From Limnohabitans sp. Rim11 (lineage in GTDB: Bacteria; Pseudomonadota; Gammaproteobacteria; Burkholderiales; Burkholderiaceae_C), in the NCBI RefSeq assembly GCF_001269365.1, contig NZ_CXOM01000001.1:62090-126089 (forward strand): DNA of 64,000 bases, written 5' to 3'. Shown here one piece after another: positions 37,315 through 46,300 of this stretch. The notes under the pieces were generated by a model, which was given only the letters and a program-made list of their open reading frames with translations, did no database searches and was not told the origin of the DNA. Numbering within the stretch: position 1 is the first letter of the stretch; the number at the start of each line of letters is the position of its first letter. Position numbers and translations under genes: made by a program.

Positions 37315-40245
37315 TCAGAAGGGTAGCTTCATGTCTGAGAGGTCTTTGCGTGTCTCAACCAAGATCAAAGGACCTTCGTCAAAGACCACTGCAGGGGGAC
37401 GCTCTCTGGGCACATGAACTGGCTTGGGTTCAGCGGCAATGGCTGCTTGAACTTGGGCGATTTTCTGAGGATCAGAGTTCACCCATTGCAAGCCAGAACC
37501 TTCTGCCACTTGAATGAGGCTGGCCATGGGCAGCTCATACTTTTGAACCTTGGGCAGGCCAGCAGGTGCTTGTGAAGGCGCTGCTGCAGGTGCTGATGCG
37601 CTTGCAGATGCGCTTGCAGATGCCTTGGTTTCTGAGGCGCTTGAAGCGGGGTTGGCTGGACTCGCATTGTCTGCTTGAGTCTGTGCGTTGCCTCGTTCAA
37701 AGTACGAGCGTGGTGCTGGTGCTGCCTCAGCGGCAGAAGCTTCATCGCTACCAACTTCATTGCTTGCGTTTTCAGCAGGTGCATTGTCGTTGTTGGTGTT
37801 GCGCTCTCTGCGATCACGGCCATAACGATCGCGTGAACGGCGTTCCCGTTTCTCGGGTGAACCGCTTGTGCCCTCTAGGCGATCTTCAGTGCCTTGTGCA
37901 TTCTCATTGCTGGCAGTTGTTGATGCGTCGGTGTTGAATGGCATTTCGGCTTGCGCATTGCCCATGTTGCCTGCATTTTCACCTGCAACATTTTGACGGC
38001 CACCTTCGTTGCGACGCTCACCGCGCTCACCACCACGCTCACCACCACGCTCACGACGGCCTTCGCCACGTTCGCGGCGACCTTCACCGCGAGGTGCGCG
38101 CTCTGTGCGTGCTTCGTTGCGTGACTCTGAAGCGCCAGTATCGGCTGCATCAGCATTCACATTGTGTGAGTCGGCAACTTGATTCAGTTGGGCATTGTCG
38201 CGGCGCTCACCTCGCTCACCGCGTTGGCCAGAGCGCTCATTGCGATCGCCACCGCGGCGGTTGCCGCCATTTTCGCGCGGTGCTCGGGCCTCGGTGTTCT
38301 CGCCTCGTTCGCTGCTGCGCTCGGTTTTTTCATTGCGCTCGGTGCCGCCTTCATTGCGATCGTTTCGATCACCTCTGCGGCCACCGCGGCCACCGCGACC
38401 GCCACGGCGTTCGCCGTTGCGCTCACCACTTCGCTCGCCGCGTTCTGTGCGCTCGCCATCTTTGCCTGTGCGTTCGCCGCGCTTGCCAACGTTCTTGGCG
38501 GGTTCTTCTTGGACAGCTGACTCGGCGCCAAATAAACGTTTCAACCAGCCAAAGAAACCACCACTGCTTTCGGTTTTGGTTTCGACGGGCGCTGGCTTAG
38601 ACACCTTGGCTGTTTCTGGTTTGGGTGTGGCTGCTGGCGCTGGTGCGTCAGGCAACACACCTTTGATGACCGGCGTTTGGCGGTTGGTGGGCTCTTGTGA
38701 GCGACGCGTGACGGTGGTGGGATCTTCCACTTCTTCCGCCATGGTGTAGCTGGCTTCGATGTTGTCCAAACGGGGATCGTCGTGCTTCAAACGTTCCAGT
38801 TTGTAGTGTGGTGTTTCCAAAGACTTATTGGGCACTAACAACACATTGATGCGTTGCTTCAATTCAATCTTGGCAATCTCAGGGCGCTTTTCGTTCAACA
38901 AGAATGATGCCACTTCCACGGGCACTTGTGCGTGCACTGCGGCCGTGTTGTCCTTCATGGACTCCTCTTGGATGATTCGCAAAATTTGCAAAGCCGAGCT
39001 CTCTGTGTCGCGCACGTGGCCAGAGCCACCGCAACGAGGGCAGGGGATTGAAGAGCCTTCTGACAAAGCGGGCTTCAAGCGTTGGCGGCTCATTTCTAAG
39101 AGGCCAAATTTGCTGATGGAACCAAATTGAACACGTGCACGGTCTTGACGCAAAGCATCGCGCAAGCGGTTTTCCACTTCGCGGCGATTGCGTGACTCTT
39201 CCATGTCAATGAAGTCAATGACGATCAGTCCGCCCAAATCGCGCAAGCGCATCTGGCGGGCCACTTCGTCTGCGGCTTCCAGGTTGGTGCGGGTGGCGGT
39301 TTCTTCAATGTCGCCGCCCTTGATGGCGCGTGCAGAGTTGACGTCAACAGACACCAAAGCTTCGGTGTGATCAATCACGATGGCGCCGCCTGAAGGCAGT
39401 TGCACTGTGCGTGCATAAGCCGATTCAATTTGATGCTCAATTTGGAAGCGGCTGAACAAAGGCGCATCGTCGCGGTACCGTTTGACGCGGGGCGCAAACT
39501 CAGGCATGACGTGGCTCATGAACTGCTGAGCTTGTTCGTAAATGTCGTCGGTATCGATCAGAATGTCGCCGATGTCGCTGTTGAAGTAATCGCGAATGGC
39601 GCGAATGACTAAGCTGGACTCTTGGTAAATCAGGAAGGCGCCTTTGGCACCTTGTGTGGCGCCATCAATGGCGGACCACAGCTTGAGCAAGTAGTTCAAG
39701 TCCCACTGCAATTCGGGGGCGCTACGGCCAATGCCAGCGGTGCGGGCAATGATGGACATCCCTTTGGGATATTCCAACTGGTCCATGGCTTCTTTGAGTT
39801 CTGCGCGGTCGTCGCCTTCAATGCGTCGGCTGACGCCACCACCGCGGGGGTTGTTGGGCATCAAGACCACATAGCGGCCAGCCAAGCTGATGAAGGTGGT
39901 GAGGGCAGCGCCTTTGTTGCCGCGCTCTTCTTTTTCAACTTGCACCAGGAGTTCTTGGCCTTCGCGAATGACATCGTTGATGCGCGCTTGGCTAACTGGA
40001 ACGCCTTCGGCGAAGTATTGGCGAGAGATTTCTTTGAAAGGCAAGAAGCCGTGACGCTCTTCGCCGTAGTCAACGAAGCAAGCTTCGAGGGAAGGTTCTA
40101 CGCGTGTGACAACTGCTTTGTAGATGTTGCCCTTGCGCTGTTCGCGGCCTTCAATTTCAATTTCGTAGTCGAGGAGTTTTTGTCCATCGACGATGGCCAA
40201 GCGGCGTTCTTCAGCCTGCGTGGCATTGATCAGCATCCGTTTCAT
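37315..40245 (-). CDS. rne: Ribonuclease E
   Basis: Endoribonuclease and degradosome scaffold of 976 residues. The catalytic half ends near residue 510: S1 domain about 37-120, metal-binding D301 (VDVNSARA) and D344 (VIDFIDM), and Zn-link cysteines C402 and C405 (CPRCGG), matching E. coli D303, D346, C404 and C407. The non-catalytic half is low-complexity, dominated by Arg/Gly/Glu repeats (RGER, RGGRGG), then Ala/Ser repeats. The last ~75 residues are again conserved (VQKYELP to KDLSDMKLPF). RNA binding and protein scaffolding by the tail are expected by analogy. AAGGGA upstream supports the ATG. Confidence 0.97.
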   Translation of the reverse strand: MKRMLINATQAEERRLAIVDGQKLLDYEIEIEGREQRKGNIYKAVVTRVEPSLEACFVDYGEERHGFLPFKEISRQYFAEGVPVSQARINDVIREGQELLVQVEKEERGNKGAALTTFISLAGRYVVLMPNNPRGGGVSRRIEGDDRAELKEAMDQLEYPKGMSIIARTAGIGRSAPELQWDLNYLLKLWSAIDGATQGAKGAFLIYQESSLVIRAIRDYFNSDIGDILIDTDDIYEQAQQFMSHVMPEFAPRVKRYRDDAPLFSRFQIEHQIESAYARTVQLPSGGAIVIDHTEALVSVDVNSARAIKGGDIEETATRTNLEAADEVARQMRLRDLGGLIVIDFIDMEESRNRREVENRLRDALRQDRARVQFGSISKFGLLEMSRQRLKPALSEGSSIPCPRCGGSGHVRDTESSALQILRIIQEESMKDNTAAVHAQVPVEVASFLLNEKRPEIAKIELKQRINVLLVPNKSLETPHYKLERLKHDDPRLDNIEASYTMAEEVEDPTTVTRRSQEPTNRQTPVIKGVLPDAPAPAATPKPETAKVSKPAPVETKTESSGGFFGWLKRLFGAESAVQEEPAKNVGKRGERTGKDGERTERGERSGERNGERRGGRGGRGGRRGDRNDRNEGGTERNEKTERSSERGENTEARAPRENGGNRRGGDRNERSGQRGERGERRDNAQLNQVADSHNVNADAADTGASESRNEARTERAPRGEGRRERGEGRRERGGERGGERGERRNEGGRQNVAGENAGNMGNAQAEMPFNTDASTTASNENAQGTEDRLEGTSGSPEKRERRSRDRYGRDRRERNTNNDNAPAENASNEVGSDEASAAEAAPAPRSYFERGNAQTQADNASPANPASSASETKASASASASASAPAAAPSQAPAGLPKVQKYELPMASLIQVAEGSGLQWVNSDPQKIAQVQAAIAAEPKPVHVPRERPPAVVFDEGPLILVETRKDLSDMKLPF
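37595..38480. repeat. Low-complexity repeat DNA in the rne tail
   Basis: Short tandem units are visible, such as GATGCGCTTGCA twice at 37595-37618 (Ala-Ser) and ACCACCACGCTC twice at 38029-38052, within a stretch rich in CGCTC/CGCGG triplets that encode Arg-Gly-Glu-Arg. Such DNA is prone to length change; the reading frame is intact here. Confidence 0.75.
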
Positions 40246-40775
40246 GATGCGTCCCTTCTTTTCAATATGTCAGCAAAACAAACCCTGCCAAATGTGGCGT
40301 TGGGGTCGGATCACCTGTTTAACAACCAGCTCTCAAGGAGCCAACGGTGCCGAGACTGACGTTCGAAACGAAGGGAATTGCCAAAAGAATCCAACATTCA
40401 AGGGCGCAAATTTGTCGCTGGAATGTGGAAAGGGGCGCGTGGAAGAAGCGAGGCTGTGGGCGCGCGCAGGCAATGGCATCTCGAGTGGCGCAAACAGCCA
40501 CTGCAAAAAAGACAGCAAAGATCCTAACAACACGCTCATTTCGATTCAATCCGTTCAGGAGCTGAAAAGCTGCTGAATTAAAGTATTCCGTATCTGGGTT
40601 TCAAAGCATCGGTCCAACCAAAAGGGTGGTCTGCCACTGTTGGCCCTGGCCTTCAGTCTGCAGATTTCGCTCATGGCGGCATCGAACTTACGGCGCATGT
40701 TGGTGGAGAGTGGACTAAACTCCTGTCATCAGGAATTCATTTCCATTCAAATCAACCACTTACAGCACAACGCCG
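40246..40775. other. 530-bp gene-free interval between rne and rluC: rne leader and both promoters
   Basis: No frame here looks coding. The rne side carries a good sigma-70 promoter (40521-40549), implying a leader of about 270 nt. That leader contains a hairpin AGTGGC-loop-GCCACT at 40484-40502. The remaining ~220 bp up to the rluC GTG must hold its promoter, but no clear hexamer pair was found. Confidence 0.6.
40521..40549 (-). promoter_or_regulatory. rne: Sigma-70 promoter for rne
   Basis: On the minus strand TTGAAT (plus 40544-40549) and TAGGAT (plus 40521-40526) are separated by exactly 17 bp. Transcription would begin near 40514, leaving about 268 nt of untranslated RNA before the rne ATG. 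This resembles the long autoregulatory leader of E. coli rne in size, not in sequence. Confidence 0.5.
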
Positions 40776-41795
40776 GTGAATCGCATTATAGGCCCCCAAG
40801 CCCCTCATTCGGCCAACTCTGCCGCCACAAATACGCCCTTGGAAGTGAAATGGTTGACTGTGGACGAAGAGTCGGCAGGGCAGAGGCTGGATAACTTTTT
40901 GATTCGGCACCTCAAAGGGGTGCCCAAAACCCATGTTTACAGAATCATTCGCAGTGGCGAAGTGCGCATCAACAAAGGCCGTGCCGCTGCCGATACCCGG
41001 ATTGAGACGAACGATGTGGTTCGCCTTCCGCCCGTTCGAATTTCAGACAAGGTCGCAGAAAAGGCAGCCCGTCCGGCACCAGGGCGCGAATTTCCGTTGT
41101 TGTTAGAAGACGACGCTTTGATGGCCATCGACAAACCTTCGGGCGTGGCCGTGCATGGGGGCTCTGGCGTCAGTTTTGGGGTCATTGAGCAACTGCGTCA
41201 AGCCAGGCCACAGGCTAAGTTGCTAGAGTTGGTTCACCGATTGGACAGAGAAACCAGCGGTATTTTGCTGGTCGCCAAGAAGCGCAGCGCCTTAAAACAC
41301 GTGCAGGATCAGTTTCGCGAGCGGGAAACAGGTAAAACGTATTTGGCGCTGGTGCAGGGTAATTGGCCGGAGAAGCTGAAAGTTATCGACAGTTCCCTGC
41401 ATAAATACCTGCTTCCAGACGGAGAGCGCCGTGTCAAGGTAACCACGCTAGACGATCCCGATGGCTTGCGCTCAATCACTTTGGTGAAGGTGGCAGAACG
41501 CCTACAGGGCTGCACCTTGCTAGAGGTGACGATCAAAACAGGCCGAACTCATCAAATTAGGGTTCACTTGGCTTCACAGGGTCACCCCATTGCCGGGGAC
41601 GACAAATACGGTGACTTTGAATGGAACAAAGTCTTGAACAAGCAGGGGCTGAAGCGCATGTTTTTGCATGCATGGCGCTTGCAGTTTACCCATCCAACTA
41701 CTGGCAAGCGCGTTGAATTGAAATCAGCCTTGCCCCCCGAATTGCAACTTTATACAAACCATGTCAAATCTAAACCTTCGCCCCCGTCAATTTGA
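40776..41795 (+). CDS. rluC: 23S rRNA pseudouridine synthase RluC
   Basis: 339-residue RluA-family enzyme with an N-terminal S4 RNA-binding domain (about residues 33-90, GQRLDNFLIRHL...RIIRSGEVRINKGR) and the catalytic motif HRLDRETSG with D157. The S4 domain and its position next to rne, as in E. coli, support RluC (positions 955/2504/2580) over RluD. The start is GTG 40776. Its end overlaps the HAD phosphatase gene by 35 bp. Confidence 0.92.
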   Translation: MNRIIGPQAPHSANSAATNTPLEVKWLTVDEESAGQRLDNFLIRHLKGVPKTHVYRIIRSGEVRINKGRAAADTRIETNDVVRLPPVRISDKVAEKAARPAPGREFPLLLEDDALMAIDKPSGVAVHGGSGVSFGVIEQLRQARPQAKLLELVHRLDRETSGILLVAKKRSALKHVQDQFRERETGKTYLALVQGNWPEKLKVIDSSLHKYLLPDGERRVKVTTLDDPDGLRSITLVKVAERLQGCTLLEVTIKTGRTHQIRVHLASQGHPIAGDDKYGDFEWNKVLNKQGLKRMFLHAWRLQFTHPTTGKRVELKSALPPELQLYTNHVKSKPSPPSI

Positions 41796-42435
41796 TTTGA
41801 TCGCTTTTGATTGGGACGGTACCCTGTTTGACTCCACAGCCATCATCACCCGGTGCATTCAGCGTGCGGTTGTCGATGTGGGGGGCAAAGAGCCCACCCA
41901 AGAAGCAGCTTCATATGTCATTGGCATGGCGCTGATGCAAGCCTTGGCCCATGCAGCCCCCGATGTCCCTGTTGAAAAATATCCAGCGCTTGGCGAGCGG
42001 TACCGCCACCATTACATGGCTCATCAAAATGATTTGATTCTGTTTGAGGGTGTTTTGCCCATGCTGGCAGCGTTGAAGTCTCGTCACCATTGGCTCACCG
42101 TGGCCACTGGAAAAAGCCGCAAAGGTCTGAATGAGGCATTGCACGATGTCGAATTAAAGGGCGCTTTTGATGGCTCACGGACCGCGGACGAAACGGCTGG
42201 CAAACCCAGCCCTTTGATGTTGCAAGAACTCATGCGTGAGTTTGGTGTTGAGCCAGAACGCACCTTGATGATTGGCGATACCACCCACGATTTGCAAATG
42301 GCCTTGAACGCAGGTTGCGCCAGCGTCGGTGTCAGCTATGGGGCGCACGAGCCTTCGGCGTTTCATGAACTAAAGCCGTTGTACGTGGCACATTCTGTTG
42401 CTGATTTGCAAAAATGGTTGCTTGAAAATGCCTAA
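41761..42435 (+). CDS. HAD-family phosphatase (phosphoglycolate phosphatase-like)
   Basis: 224-residue haloacid dehalogenase-type phosphatase. Motif I is DWDGT with nucleophile D17 and D19, motif II TVATGKS, and motifs III/IV appear as GKPSP and MIGDTTHD. It has an alpha-helical cap between motifs I and II, as in Gph-like enzymes. It overlaps rluC by 35 bp, so translation is probably coupled. The pairing of rluC with a HAD phosphatase is frequent in Burkholderiales; the substrate is unknown. Confidence 0.9.
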   Translation: MSNLNLRPRQFDLIAFDWDGTLFDSTAIITRCIQRAVVDVGGKEPTQEAASYVIGMALMQALAHAAPDVPVEKYPALGERYRHHYMAHQNDLILFEGVLPMLAALKSRHHWLTVATGKSRKGLNEALHDVELKGAFDGSRTADETAGKPSPLMLQELMREFGVEPERTLMIGDTTHDLQMALNAGCASVGVSYGAHEPSAFHELKPLYVAHSVADLQKWLLENA

Positions 42436-42517
42436 TTTTCTTAGACAATTTGGGGCCGTGATTAAACCCATCGCCGCAGCAATCTGAGCTCCGTGCCATT
42501 TAATAAAGGTCGATTTC

Positions 42518-42886
42518 ATGAGCGAAGCAATTCCTTTGTGCAATTCTGCAGACCTGCAGGACAGTGGGTTGGCAGTGCCTTTCGATGTCATTTATGGTGG
42601 CCAAACTTGCAGAGCCTTTGCCATCCGCTTTAAGGGCAAGGTTCACGCGTACTTAAACAGATGCAGCCACGTGGCCATGGAAATGGATTACCAGCCCAAT
42701 CGATTTTTCGACAACAGTGGTCAGTTCATTATTTGCGCTACCCATGGTGCCTTATACCGACCTGAATCTGGCGCGTGTGCTGGTGGTCCCTGCAATGGCG
42801 GTTTGATCCCAATCACCTTGTCCGAGCAAGGCGGTGTGGTTCACTGGCATACTGACTTTAATTTAAAACCTTTTGAGTTCACATGA
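42518..42886 (+). CDS. Rieske [2Fe-2S] ferredoxin-like protein
   Basis: 122-residue soluble Rieske protein. Cluster ligands are C49 and H51 (CSH) and C73 and H76 (CATH); the second box follows with GALYRPESGAC. No other domain is present, so it is a stand-alone electron carrier. The stop overlaps the S49 peptidase start (ATGA). The electron donor and acceptor are unknown. Confidence 0.92.
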   Translation: MSEAIPLCNSADLQDSGLAVPFDVIYGGQTCRAFAIRFKGKVHAYLNRCSHVAMEMDYQPNRFFDNSGQFIICATHGALYRPESGACAGGPCNGGLIPITLSEQGGVVHWHTDFNLKPFEFT

Positions 42887-43890
42887 GTTCCGAATATCCC
42901 GAATCAAATGACCCCCAATCTCGAAATACTTCGGGTGGCAACAATGCAAGCGCAGGCCATGTGCAGCCGGCTTGGGAGCGTCAAGTGTTGTCTGATTTGG
43001 TGCAAGCCAATCTAAAGGAACAGCAAGCTTCGCGCCGTTGGAAAAACGGTTTGCGTTTGGGTTGGTTGTTGTTTTGGATCGTGGTGATGTGGCAAGTCTT
43101 GTCGCACAACCAAACGACCGGCAGTGTCACTACCCCTCACACCGCCTTGGTCAATATCAAGGGTGAAATTGCGGATGGTTCAGAAGCCAGTGCTGAAAAC
43201 ATTGTGGCTTCCATGCGTGCGGCCTTAGAAGACACCGGCTCGCAGGGCCTTATTTTGCTCATCAACTCTCCAGGTGGCAGCCCTGTTCAGGCAGGCATCA
43301 TCAATGATGAAATTGTTCGCCTCAAAGCGCTCCACAACAAACCCATATATGCCGTTGTCGAAGAGTCTTGTGCTTCAGCCGCCTACTACATTGCAGCCGC
43401 AGCAGACAAAGTTTATGTCGACAAGGCCAGCATTGTGGGCAGCATTGGTGTCTTGATGGATGGCTTTGGCTTTACGGGTTTGATGGACAAGTTGGGCGTT
43501 GAAAGACGCCTCATGACCGCTGGTGAAAACAAGGGATTTTTAGATCCATTCAGCCCACAAACAGACGCGCAACGCAAGCATGCCCAAAGCATGTTGAACC
43601 ACATTCACTCGCAATTCATTGCTGTTGTTAAAAAAGGTCGGGGCGATCGACTCAAAGAAACGCCCGAGATGTTCAGTGGCCTTTTTTGGACGGGGCAGCA
43701 AGCAGTTGAATTGGGATTGGCAGATGACTTGGCCAGTCTGGACCAAGTTGCGCGTGATGTCATCAAGGCCGAAGAAATTGTTGATTATTCACGCCATGAC
43801 AATGTGGCAGAGCGATTGGTCAAGCGCTTTGGCGCCGCCATGGGCGAGGGCGCTTGGCGAGCCATGCGCGCTAGCACCAACATTCGTTAA
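42883..43890 (+). CDS. S49-family signal-peptide peptidase (SppA short form)
   Basis: 335-residue membrane-anchored serine protease: Asn/Gln/Ser-rich cytoplasmic start, one anchor helix at about 51-68, then a single S49 domain. The Ser/Lys dyad is S165 (CASAAYY) and K217 (GENKGFLDP), 52 residues apart as in B. subtilis SppA. It would degrade cleaved signal peptides in the membrane. It is coupled to the Rieske gene by an ATGA overlap. Confidence 0.93.
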   Translation: MSSEYPESNDPQSRNTSGGNNASAGHVQPAWERQVLSDLVQANLKEQQASRRWKNGLRLGWLLFWIVVMWQVLSHNQTTGSVTTPHTALVNIKGEIADGSEASAENIVASMRAALEDTGSQGLILLINSPGGSPVQAGIINDEIVRLKALHNKPIYAVVEESCASAAYYIAAAADKVYVDKASIVGSIGVLMDGFGFTGLMDKLGVERRLMTAGENKGFLDPFSPQTDAQRKHAQSMLNHIHSQFIAVVKKGRGDRLKETPEMFSGLFWTGQQAVELGLADDLASLDQVARDVIKAEEIVDYSRHDNVAERLVKRFGAAMGEGAWRAMRASTNIR

Positions 43891-43908
43891 GCAAACGCCT
43901 TCGCCGTC

Positions 43909-44703
43909 TTAAACACCAATTGCAAACACGGCGGGCGTTTGGTTGCTCAGACCTGCTGGCGCATCGCCGTTAGAAGATTTCGTCTTGCGCCATTGTTGTA
44001 GGGTTGCGCATTGTGTTGCTGCATCTGACAGGGTCATGCCGCTGCTGAACGCCAATCTTGTTGATGCCTGAAGGCTTTGAACCAATGACGCCCACAATGC
44101 CAGGTTGCGATAGGGCGTCTCAATGAACAGTTGCGTTTGCCCCGTTTTGACGGCCAACTGCTCCAATTCTTTGATTCGTTTGACGCGCTCTTGAGGTTCT
44201 TGCGGCAGGTAACCTACGAACGCAAAATTTTGACCATTCAGTCCGCTGCTGGCCAAGGCCAATAACAATGACACGGGTCCCACAAGCGGTATCACTGTCA
44301 AGCCTAATTCGTGTGCTGCACGGACAACCGAGCTGCCGGGATCTGCTACTGCTGGCATACCCGCTTCGCTGATCAAGCCCATATCCTGGCCTTGCAAAGC
44401 TGTATTGAGAAGTGGCTTGGCATCAAAGACGCCCAAATGATCGCCTTTCTTGTGAACCTGCCTGGGCAGTTCAGTCATGGTTTGCGACTGAATGGGCAGG
44501 CTCAAAGGCGAGATGCTGTCAATCCGCTTCAAATAGGCTCTCGTGGTTTTGGCGTTCTCGCAAATCCAATGGTTGATTTTGGCGGCGGCTTCAATCGTTC
44601 CCATTGGCATGACGTTGGTCAGGGGCGCCTCCTGTTGGCAACCAAAATCCAGAGGGGCAGGGACTAAGTAAAGTTTGCCGAGTTGTTTGTTGGCTTGGCT
44701 CAT
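43909..44703 (-). CDS. SAM-dependent methyltransferase of the tetrapyrrole-methylase/RsmI-like family
   Basis: 264-residue protein with the LYLVPAPL start, the GLISEAGMPAVADPGS loop and LVGPVSLLLALASSGL, as in RsmI (16S rRNA C1402 2'-O-methyltransferase). It is shorter and more divergent than canonical RsmI, and matches the second paralogue often found next to yceF in betaproteobacteria. The substrate is therefore uncertain. The frame opens at 44739, but the ATG at 44703 overlapping the yceF stop (ATGA) is preferred. Confidence 0.85.
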   Translation of the reverse strand: MSQANKQLGKLYLVPAPLDFGCQQEAPLTNVMPMGTIEAAAKINHWICENAKTTRAYLKRIDSISPLSLPIQSQTMTELPRQVHKKGDHLGVFDAKPLLNTALQGQDMGLISEAGMPAVADPGSSVVRAAHELGLTVIPLVGPVSLLLALASSGLNGQNFAFVGYLPQEPQERVKRIKELEQLAVKTGQTQLFIETPYRNLALWASLVQSLQASTRLAFSSGMTLSDAATQCATLQQWRKTKSSNGDAPAGLSNQTPAVFAIGV

Positions 44704-45317
44704 AGCAACTTCACGCCCGCTTCTCTGAGCATTTGACATGTTCTGATCAATGGCAATCCCACCAAGGCGGTTGGGTCGTCGTTGTCAATGGCTTCTAACA
44801 GGGTAATGCCAAGTCCTTCGCTTTTGGCACTTCCGGCGCAGTCGTAAGGTTCTTCAGCGCGCAAATAGGATTCAATTTCGGAGTCTGTCAAATCTCTGAA
44901 CTTCACCCTGACGGCCGCCAAGTCGGTTCGCTGATAGCCATTGGCCACACAGACCACAGACAGCGCCGTTTGAAAGACCACAGTCTTGCCGCGCATCTTT
45001 TGCAATTGCAGAACGGCATTGGTGTGGTTGCCTGGCTTACCCAGCGGCGTGCCGTCCAGATCTGCCACTTGATCAGAGCCAATCACCACGGCATTCGGGT
45101 TTTGCTTGGCGACAGCAAGTGCTTTGGCCAGAGCCAATCGCAGTGCCAATTCTTTGGGAGCCTCGCCCGGCAGGGGTGTTTCGTCGACATGCGGCGCACA
45201 AACTTCAAAGGGAATTCGAAGTCGCGAGAGTAATTCTTTGCGATAACGAGAGGTTGAACCCAAGATGACGGGCCAGTCATGTGGGGGCTTGGCGGTGAGT
45301 AAATTGTCTTTTGACAT
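44700..45317 (-). CDS. yceF: Maf-like nucleoside-triphosphate pyrophosphatase YceF (m7GTP type)
   Basis: 205-residue house-cleaning pyrophosphatase. Motifs are ILGSTSRYRKELL near the N-terminus, the PHVDE box and the catalytic SDQVADLDG. The CAGSAKSEG segment and the location beside yceD-rpmF, as in E. coli, support YceF, whose E. coli homologue prefers 7-methyl-GTP. It is divergent from yceD with only 25 bp between, so the yceD promoter must lie partly within this gene. Confidence 0.92.
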   Translation of the reverse strand: MSKDNLLTAKPPHDWPVILGSTSRYRKELLSRLRIPFEVCAPHVDETPLPGEAPKELALRLALAKALAVAKQNPNAVVIGSDQVADLDGTPLGKPGNHTNAVLQLQKMRGKTVVFQTALSVVCVANGYQRTDLAAVRVKFRDLTDSEIESYLRAEEPYDCAGSAKSEGLGITLLEAIDNDDPTALVGLPLIRTCQMLREAGVKLL

Positions 45318-45342
45318 CCCTCAATTCTCTTACACTGCCGGC

Positions 45343-45900
45343 ATGGAAAAAAATTTAGATTTAAAACGACTCCATGTCAAAGCTTTTGCCCGCGATGGCG
45401 TGAGCCTGAATGGGGCTCAGCCATTGGCCTTTTTTGAGCGTTTGGCTGACTTGGCGACTGCACAAAGCGCTACCGAAGCAGAAAACACCCATGTTCAATG
45501 GGAAATTTCTGGGGAGTCCGTGCCCGTTGCCGGTGGTGAGGCTCACATTTTTCTGCATTTGAAGGCTTCTGTTGCCTTGCCCATGCAGTGTCAACGTTGC
45601 TTGGGGCCGGTGCATTCGGAGATTGTGTCCGAACAAAGCTTTCGGTTTGTCCCCGATGAGGCTACGGCGGAAGCTGAAGACGATGAATCAGAAGAGGATT
45701 TATTGGTCTTGACCCCCGAATTGGATGTTTGGGAACTCATTGAGGATGAGCTCATCATGTCGGCCCCCATCGTTCCTAAACACCCGGTTTGTCCAACTTC
45801 GGTGCCCATGTCGGCGTCGGATGAGTCGTTTGAGGCGGCGCTGGCAGAGCGCCCCAACCCTTTTGCGGCTCTGGCCGAATTGAAGAAAAAACCGCATTAA
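45343..45900 (+). CDS. yceD: YceD (DUF177), large-subunit rRNA accumulation protein
   Basis: 185-residue cytoplasmic protein with the DUF177 cysteine pair in MQCQRCLGPV, an acidic middle (EAEDDESEEDLLVL) and the conserved ELIEDELIMSAPIVPKH block. The family is linked to 23S rRNA accumulation and is almost always placed before rpmF, as here. The frame opens at 45265 within yceF; ATG 45343 gives the family start. Confidence 0.93.
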   Translation: MEKNLDLKRLHVKAFARDGVSLNGAQPLAFFERLADLATAQSATEAENTHVQWEISGESVPVAGGEAHIFLHLKASVALPMQCQRCLGPVHSEIVSEQSFRFVPDEATAEAEDDESEEDLLVLTPELDVWELIEDELIMSAPIVPKHPVCPTSVPMSASDESFEAALAERPNPFAALAELKKKPH

Positions 45901-45928
45901 AACTCTAGATTGGCTGGAAACTATGGGC

Positions 45929-45934
45929 TATAAT
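45929..45934 (+). promoter_or_regulatory. rpmF: TATAAT box upstream of rpmF
   Basis: A perfect -10 hexamer sits 110 bp before the rpmF start; the best -35 (TTGGCT at 45910-45915) is too close at 13 bp. The transcript would start near 45941 and open with a hairpin CACCC-TTT-GGGTG. It would let rpmF and the fab genes be expressed apart from yceD. Confidence 0.45.
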
Positions 45935-46043
45935 CAGCGGCTTCGCACCCTTTGGGTGTGAGTTCATTCACTGTTTAACCTAGCCGCGTTGATGTTGAGC
46001 TTGTCCTTAATAACGCTGCTTTCAACGCCTCCAAGGAGCCACC

Positions 46044-46226
46044 ATGGCTGTACAACAAAACAAAAAGTCACCTTCTAAACGTGGCATGCACCGTTCACAC
46101 AATGCTTTGAACGTGCCTGGTATCGCTGTTGAGCCTACAACCGGCGAAACACATTTGCGTCACCACATCAGCCCTAATGGCTTCTACCGTGGTCGTCAGG
46201 TTCTGAAAAATAAATCAGAAGCCTAA
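46044..46226 (+). CDS. rpmF: 50S ribosomal protein L32
   Basis: 60-residue basic ribosomal protein with the usual start [19 protein letters not shown] and the C-terminal [14 protein letters not shown]. It lacks the zinc-binding CxxC pairs of the C+ form. AAGGAG lies at an ideal distance. It lies between yceD and plsX, as in E. coli. Confidence 0.97.
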   Translation: MAVQQNKKSPSKRGMHRSHNALNVPGIAVEPTTGETHLRHHISPNGFYRGRQVLKNKSEA

Positions 46227-46236
46227 CTGACGCTTG

Positions 46237-46285
46237 AAATACAGGCCCGATGCTACATTCAAGGTAGCCTCGGGCCTTTGTATTT
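46237..46285 (+). terminator. Extended stem-loop between rpmF and plsX (attenuator or processing site)
   Basis: The core pairs AGGCCCGA (46243-46250) with TCGGGCCT (46270-46277). Above it GCTAC pairs with GTAGC across a 7-nt loop, and below it AAATAC pairs with GTATTT after a 2-nt bulge. The T tract (TTTGTATTT) is weak, so partial termination or RNA processing is as likely as full termination. Confidence 0.6.
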
Positions 46286-46300
46286 GTGTTCACTGAAAAT

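Noticed and set aside
37938..38749. Plus-strand frames of 113-220 codons rich in Arg, His, Cys or Ser
   Set aside because: They are shadows of the repetitive Arg/Gly/Glu-coding DNA of the rne tail.
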